A DNA stretch of 5,072 nucleotides from Spirochaetia bacterium (GTDB lineage: Bacteria; Spirochaetota; Spirochaetia; Treponematales; Breznakiellaceae). A model generated the notes under the pieces. The model ran no database searches. It saw nothing but the letters and a program-made list of their open reading frames with translations, and had not been told where the DNA came from. The first letter of the stretch is position 1; the number at the start of each line of letters is the position of its first letter. This document shows positions 1-5,072 of this stretch, one piece after another. A program made the translations under genes and the position numbers. The stretch is taken from the NCBI GenBank assembly GCA_025997655.1, contig BNUW01000159.1:1-5072 (forward strand), written 5' to 3'.

Positions 1-70
1 CGTTTTGGCGAATTCTGTCTTTTTATTTTTTCTTCTCTTAAACAGTGCTTTATGCGGGGCGTTGCCTTGC

Positions 71-100
71 TTGTAAACCGGCATAGCCGGTTAATACAAT
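71..100 (+). promoter_or_regulatory. Predicted sigma70 promoter of the small Cys-rich lipoprotein gene
   Basis: A -35-like TTGTAA (71-76) and a -10-like TACAAT (95-100) are separated by 18 bases. Transcription would start near 107, giving a leader of about 35 bases before the ATG at 141. The same TACAAT hexamer occurs in the promoter predicted for nifJ. An alternative -35 (TTGCTT, 67-72) gives a 22-base spacer and is less likely. Two inverted repeats overlap the promoter, which suggests it is controlled. The call rests on consensus matching only. Confidence 0.5.
76..92. repeat. Inverted repeat 1 in the promoter spacer
   Basis: AACCGGC (76-82) and GCCGGTT (86-92) are perfect 7-bp arms around a 3-base loop (ATA). 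The repeat lies between the predicted -35 and -10 boxes. It shares the core CCGGC-NNN-GCCGG with the second repeat at 99-115, and the two centres are about 23 bp apart, roughly two helical turns. It could be an operator half, an RNA hairpin, or part of a dispersed repeat. Confidence 0.6.
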
Positions 101-115
101 CCGGCTTGGCCGGAT
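99..115. repeat. Inverted repeat 2 over the predicted transcription start
   Basis: ATCCGGC (99-105) and GCCGGAT (109-115) are perfect 7-bp arms around a 3-base loop (TTG). The repeat begins at the end of the -10 box and covers the predicted start point near 107. It has the same core and loop length as the repeat at 76-92, so the two look like related sites placed in tandem. Confidence 0.6.
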
Positions 116-140
116 GGCAGTCTTGAAGGAGGTTCTTTAC

Positions 141-323
141 ATGAAGAAGAAAGTGTTTTTTGTGGGATTTTTGGGCATGGTGTTGGCATTGGGATTGGCG
201 GTTACCGGTTGTGACCTCTTCGCCAAGTCTTGTCAAGAAGAGAATGACTGCAATCACGGAGATTATTATTGCGGAAAAAGCAATTGCTATGCGAGTACCC
301 AAGGTAATAAATGTGATTGCTAA
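141..323 (+). CDS. Small cysteine-rich lipoprotein, uncharacterised
   Basis: The product is 60 residues. Residues 1-23 form a lipoprotein signal peptide: a basic start (MKKK), a hydrophobic core, and the lipobox VTGC with Cys24 as the lipidation site. The mature part is only 37 residues and carries six further cysteines (31, 37, 44, 49, 58, 60), spaced C-x5-C-x6-C-x4-C-x8-C-x-C. This spacing suggests a compact fold with up to three disulfides, outside the cytoplasm and tethered to a membrane. The start at 141 is chosen because a near-perfect Shine-Dalgarno (AAGGAGGT, 126-133) lies seven bases upstream. An in-frame ATG at 114 would bury the signal peptide and has no such site. I do not recognise the family and assign no function. 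The gene stands alone between its own promoter and terminator. A peptide toxin, adhesin or metal-binding role is possible but unsupported. Confidence 0.8.
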   Translation: MKKKVFFVGFLGMVLALGLAVTGCDLFAKSCQEENDCNHGDYYCGKSNCYASTQGNKCDC

Positions 324-333
324 TAACAGTCCC

Positions 334-366
334 CGGCGGTTTCAGGCGGTTTGAAACCGCCGCTTT
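334..366 (+). terminator. Hairpin terminator after the Cys-rich lipoprotein gene
   Basis: A perfect 10-bp GC-rich stem pairs CGGCGGTTTC (334-343) with GAAACCGCCG (353-362) around a 9-base loop. A short T stretch (CTTT, then GATT) follows. It starts 10 bases after the stop codon at 323, the right place for an intrinsic terminator. The T-tract is weak, so termination may be partial and let some transcription into the next gene. Confidence 0.65.
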
Positions 367-385
367 GATTCGTTATGGAGAAATA

Positions 386-793
386 GTGAAGAATAATACT
401 ATAAGCGGAGCAGTTACTATTTTACTGGGCTTACTCATTGTATTTGGACCACAGTTCTTATTTAAAGCCTGTGAATTAATGGAAGGCAGCATCCCCAGAT
501 GTCACTGGTCTATACAGGCTGATACCGGCATAGGAATGATAATCAACATGTTTGGGATATGCCTAATAGTTTTTAGTAATCAACTCATACAGTTTGGTCT
601 TACCATCGGTATTTTCTTTGCAAGTATTTTCGCCTTATCCGTTCCGCACATACTGATTGGCGGCTGCGGTATGATGTCCATGGCTTGCCGCAGAGTTGCT
701 TTTCCGGCATTAAGCGTTATCGGTGTTCTGGTATTGGCGGGCTCTGCGGCTAATATCGTATATCTTGGCGGTAAAACAAAGACGGCTATGTAG
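386..793 (+). CDS. DUF4418 family four-helix membrane protein
   Basis: The product is 135 residues with four hydrophobic segments, at about 7-26, 48-64, 67-91 and 104-127. The family call rests on recognising the DUF4418 pattern: an N-terminal LLGLLIVFGPQFLF helix, then a cysteine loop ending in C-H-W (39-41), then IGGCG (91-95) after the third helix. Function is unknown for this family. With the N-terminus inside, both loops carrying cysteine pairs (Cys29/Cys39 and Cys94/Cys101) face outward, which could allow disulfides or metal binding. The start is taken as GTG 386 because GGAG (377-380) lies five bases upstream. The reading frame is open back to an ATG at 317, but that ATG overlaps the previous gene and sits before its terminator. 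No clear promoter was found, so expression may be by read-through. Confidence 0.75.
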   Translation: MKNNTISGAVTILLGLLIVFGPQFLFKACELMEGSIPRCHWSIQADTGIGMIINMFGICLIVFSNQLIQFGLTIGIFFASIFALSVPHILIGGCGMMSMACRRVAFPALSVIGVLVLAGSAANIVYLGGKTKTAM

Positions 794-836
794 GGCAAGA
801 ATGTTAAATGGGGTAATAAGTCGGTGAAAAATATAC

Positions 837-895
837 GTTTTACCAATATTCGTTTAGCAAACGTTAAAACCTCGTATGAGGTTTCATTATTTTTT
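837..895 (+). promoter_or_regulatory. Structured leader with terminator-like hairpin (possible attenuator)
   Basis: A hairpin with arms AAACCTC (867-873) and GAGGTTT (878-884) is followed by CATTA and six T residues (890-895), like a weak intrinsic terminator. It ends just before the Shine-Dalgarno of the lipoprotein at 908. Upstream, CGTTT (851-855) can pair with AAACG (859-863), and GTTTTA (837-842) with TAAAAC (865-870). This second stem shares bases 867-870 with the terminator arm, so the two folds exclude each other. It may simply end the DUF4418 transcript, or it may attenuate the downstream genes. The stems are short and AT-rich, so the switch reading is tentative. Confidence 0.45.
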
Positions 896-907
896 GAGGA
901 GGGTTTT

Positions 908-1402
908 ATGAAAAACTACAAAACTGGTTTTTTCGGAAAATTGGGATTAATGCTTGTTGTTTTGCTCGCATTAATGACAGTGGGGTGTGCGCATCGCTTA
1001 GGAGCATTCACTGTTATTTCAACAAAAAGCATTGATTGGAGCCGCGCTTCTGAGTATAAGCGTTACAACGAAAAGGTTGAGGGAAGTGATATCTACCATA
1101 TCATTATACTGTTCCCTACAGGTAGTGTAACGATTGAAGATGCGGTTGATAATGCGCTTGAAAAAGTGCCCGGTGGAATTGCACTGGTTGATGCGGTTTT
1201 AAGATCGAAAAGTTTTTATATTCCGTATATTTACGGACAAGGCGGGTATTACATTGAAGGAACGGTGCTTGTTGATCCTACCTTAACGGCTGTGGCGAAT
1301 AACAGTGAGACTTCGTATTTAGTTTTTTATACGAAAGACGGCAAAGATTTTACGAAAAAAGAAATTAGCCGTGCCGAATATTTGAGCTATGTGGCAAAAT
1401 AA
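908..1402 (+). CDS. Uncharacterised lipoprotein, 164 residues
   Basis: Residues 1-26 are a signal peptide with the lipobox TVGC, Cys27 being the predicted lipidation site. The mature protein opens with a short FTVISTK segment (34-40) followed by an aspartate-tryptophan pair (43-44). It then has a beta-strand-like stretch leading to P-T-G (70-72), an amphipathic helix region (about 74-96) and a tyrosine/glycine-rich YGQGGYYIEGTV segment starting at residue 109. I have the impression that similar short lipoproteins occur as hypothetical proteins in other bacteria, but I cannot name a characterised family. The frame is open to a GTG at 824. ATG 908 is preferred because GAGGAGGG (896-903) precedes it and the lipoprotein signal begins there. 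The next lipoprotein follows after 23 bases with a near-identical ribosome site (GGAGG then TTTT), so the two are probably co-transcribed. The protein is expected in the periplasm or outer membrane; its role is unknown. Confidence 0.8.
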   Translation: MKNYKTGFFGKLGLMLVVLLALMTVGCAHRLGAFTVISTKSIDWSRASEYKRYNEKVEGSDIYHIIILFPTGSVTIEDAVDNALEKVPGGIALVDAVLRSKSFYIPYIYGQGGYYIEGTVLVDPTLTAVANNSETSYLVFYTKDGKDFTKKEISRAEYLSYVAK

Positions 1403-1425
1403 AGGACGAGTAAATTGGAGGTTTT

Positions 1426-1986
1426 ATGGAAAGTTTTAAACGTTTTTTGACGGGGGGACTATTTCTTGTATTAGTCTCAATGGCATTTGTGGGATGCGCT
1501 TCCGCGCCCAGAGCAACTTCGACGGCGCCGCATTTGGTCGGCGGCTACCCTAAAACTATTCAGGATGCGGTGAACGAAACTCCTGATGAATACTATGTCG
1601 GCGTTGGTTCCGCCGAATCAAAGACTGCGGCGTCAAAGTCTATCGCCGCTACCCGTGCCCGCGCTTCAATCGCCCAACAGCTTGAAACGGTTATTAAAGA
1701 TTTGGTTGAAGATTACAACTCTTCCTCCGAAGCGCACAGTGATCTTGAAGCATTCCAATCGGAAATCACGGTAGCGATAGCCCAGGCAGACCTTGTCGGG
1801 AACCGTGAAATTGGCTATTTTGTCGATGAAAACAACATTGTGTGGGTAGCTATTCGATATAGCAGGGAAGAAGCCAAGAAGCTTATTTCTCAAAGTACCC
1901 GCGATTCCGGGAAGTTAAATGAATCCCAGAAACAAGCGTTATCGGCGGAAGACCGGCTCGAAAAGTGGCTGGAAAAAGCTAACTAA
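1426..1986 (+). CDS. LPP20-like lipoprotein, 186 residues
   Basis: Residues 1-23 form a signal peptide ending in the lipobox FVGC, with Cys24 lipidated. The mature protein has a short Ala/Thr/Pro-rich linker, then the pattern YYVGVGSA (56-63) followed by an alanine-rich helix ending in A-R-A-S-I-A-Q-Q-L (78-86). This is the pattern I associate with the LPP20 lipoprotein family, named for a Helicobacter surface lipoprotein. A second helix (about 87-125), a beta-hairpin-like stretch around VDENNIVWVAIRY and a charged C-terminal helix complete it. Members are generally outer-membrane lipoproteins of unclear biochemical role, and no catalytic residues are expected. GGAGG (1417-1421) supports the start at 1426. 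The gene follows the lipoprotein at 908-1402 closely and is closed by the hairpin at 1989-2029. The family call is from the visible motif, not from a search. Confidence 0.75.
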   Translation: MESFKRFLTGGLFLVLVSMAFVGCASAPRATSTAPHLVGGYPKTIQDAVNETPDEYYVGVGSAESKTAASKSIAATRARASIAQQLETVIKDLVEDYNSSSEAHSDLEAFQSEITVAIAQADLVGNREIGYFVDENNIVWVAIRYSREEAKKLISQSTRDSGKLNESQKQALSAEDRLEKWLEKAN

Positions 1987-1988
1987 CC

Positions 1989-2029
1989 ATTAAACATTCC
2001 CATTCTAATTATAGATGGGAATGTTTAAT
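1989..2029 (+). terminator. Perfect 15-bp hairpin between two lipoprotein genes
   Basis: The arms ATTAAACATTCCCAT (1989-2003) and ATGGGAATGTTTAAT (2015-2029) are perfectly complementary, with an 11-base loop. The hairpin starts three bases after the LPP20-like stop codon, as expected for a terminator. The symmetric A-rich and T-rich outer ends could act in both directions, but there is no long T-run. It ends 13 bases before the next ATG (2043), almost touching that gene's weak ribosome site, so it may also affect translation of the downstream gene. Confidence 0.6.
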
Positions 2030-2042
2030 TGCGGCAGGTACA

Positions 2043-5072
<3,030 letters not shown>

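Noticed and set aside
1..70. T-rich tract at the window start as a terminator tail of an upstream gene
   Set aside because: The T-rich stretch near 20-40 has no convincing GC stem before it inside the window, so it cannot be called.
114..140. Upstream ATG at 114 as the start of the Cys-rich lipoprotein
   Set aside because: It lies inside the second inverted repeat, lacks a ribosome site, and would place nine extra residues before a typical MKKK signal peptide. ATG 141 has a near-perfect ribosome site.
317..385. ATG at 317 as the start of the DUF4418 protein
   Set aside because: It overlaps the previous coding region and runs through the terminator hairpin. The extra 23 residues do not resemble the family, while GTG 386 has a well-spaced GGAG.
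580..846. Minus-strand open frame across the DUF4418 gene
   Set aside because: It is antisense to a recognised family member and has no ribosome site or motif.
824..907. GTG at 824 as the start of the lipoprotein at 908
   Set aside because: The extension crosses the terminator-like hairpin and would put 28 non-signal residues before a clear lipoprotein signal. A strong ribosome site precedes ATG 908.
1990..2015. Promoter TTAAAC / TATAGA for the barrel lipoprotein gene
   Set aside because: The spacer is only 14 bases, both boxes match poorly, and the bases are explained by the hairpin arms and loop.

Overview
The window looks like a piece of a spirochaete chromosome, most likely a Treponema of the termite-gut or environmental type. 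This is an inference from four features: a dense run of predicted lipoproteins with loose spirochaete-style lipoboxes, an LPP20-type lipoprotein, a DUF4418 membrane protein, and a NifJ-type pyruvate oxidoreductase. No marker gene fixes the species. All convincing genes are on the + strand.

Layout. Positions 1-140 are a leader. It holds a T-rich tract, a sigma70-like promoter and two tandem short hairpins that overlap that promoter. Positions 141-323 encode a tiny cysteine-rich lipoprotein, closed by a GC-rich hairpin terminator at 334-362. Positions 386-793 encode a four-helix DUF4418 membrane protein, probably starting at GTG. Positions 794-907 are a structured leader with a terminator-like hairpin and a T-run directly before the next ribosome binding site. 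Positions 908-1402 and 1426-1986 encode two lipoproteins 23 bases apart, probably one transcript: an uncharacterised type and an LPP20-like one. A perfect 15-bp hairpin (1989-2029) follows. Positions 2043-3365 encode a 440-residue lipoprotein whose C-terminal half looks like an outer-membrane beta-barrel. Positions 3366-3579 are a spacer with a doubtful basic mini-ORF, small inverted repeats and a good promoter. From 3580 to the window end runs the first 497 codons of nifJ, which is cut off by the window edge.

How the genes fit together. The first part (141-3365) is an envelope cluster: four predicted lipoproteins and one inner-membrane protein, AT-rich, each unit with its own terminator or leader structure. 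They may act at the cell surface or in the periplasm, but the sequence does not show that they form one system. nifJ is an unrelated central-metabolism gene with its own promoter and much higher GC content. I found no RNA gene, CRISPR array, transposase or recognisable defence system. The least explained parts are the cysteine-rich mini-lipoprotein with its twin-hairpin promoter, the possible attenuator at 837-895, and the lipoprotein-barrel fusion.
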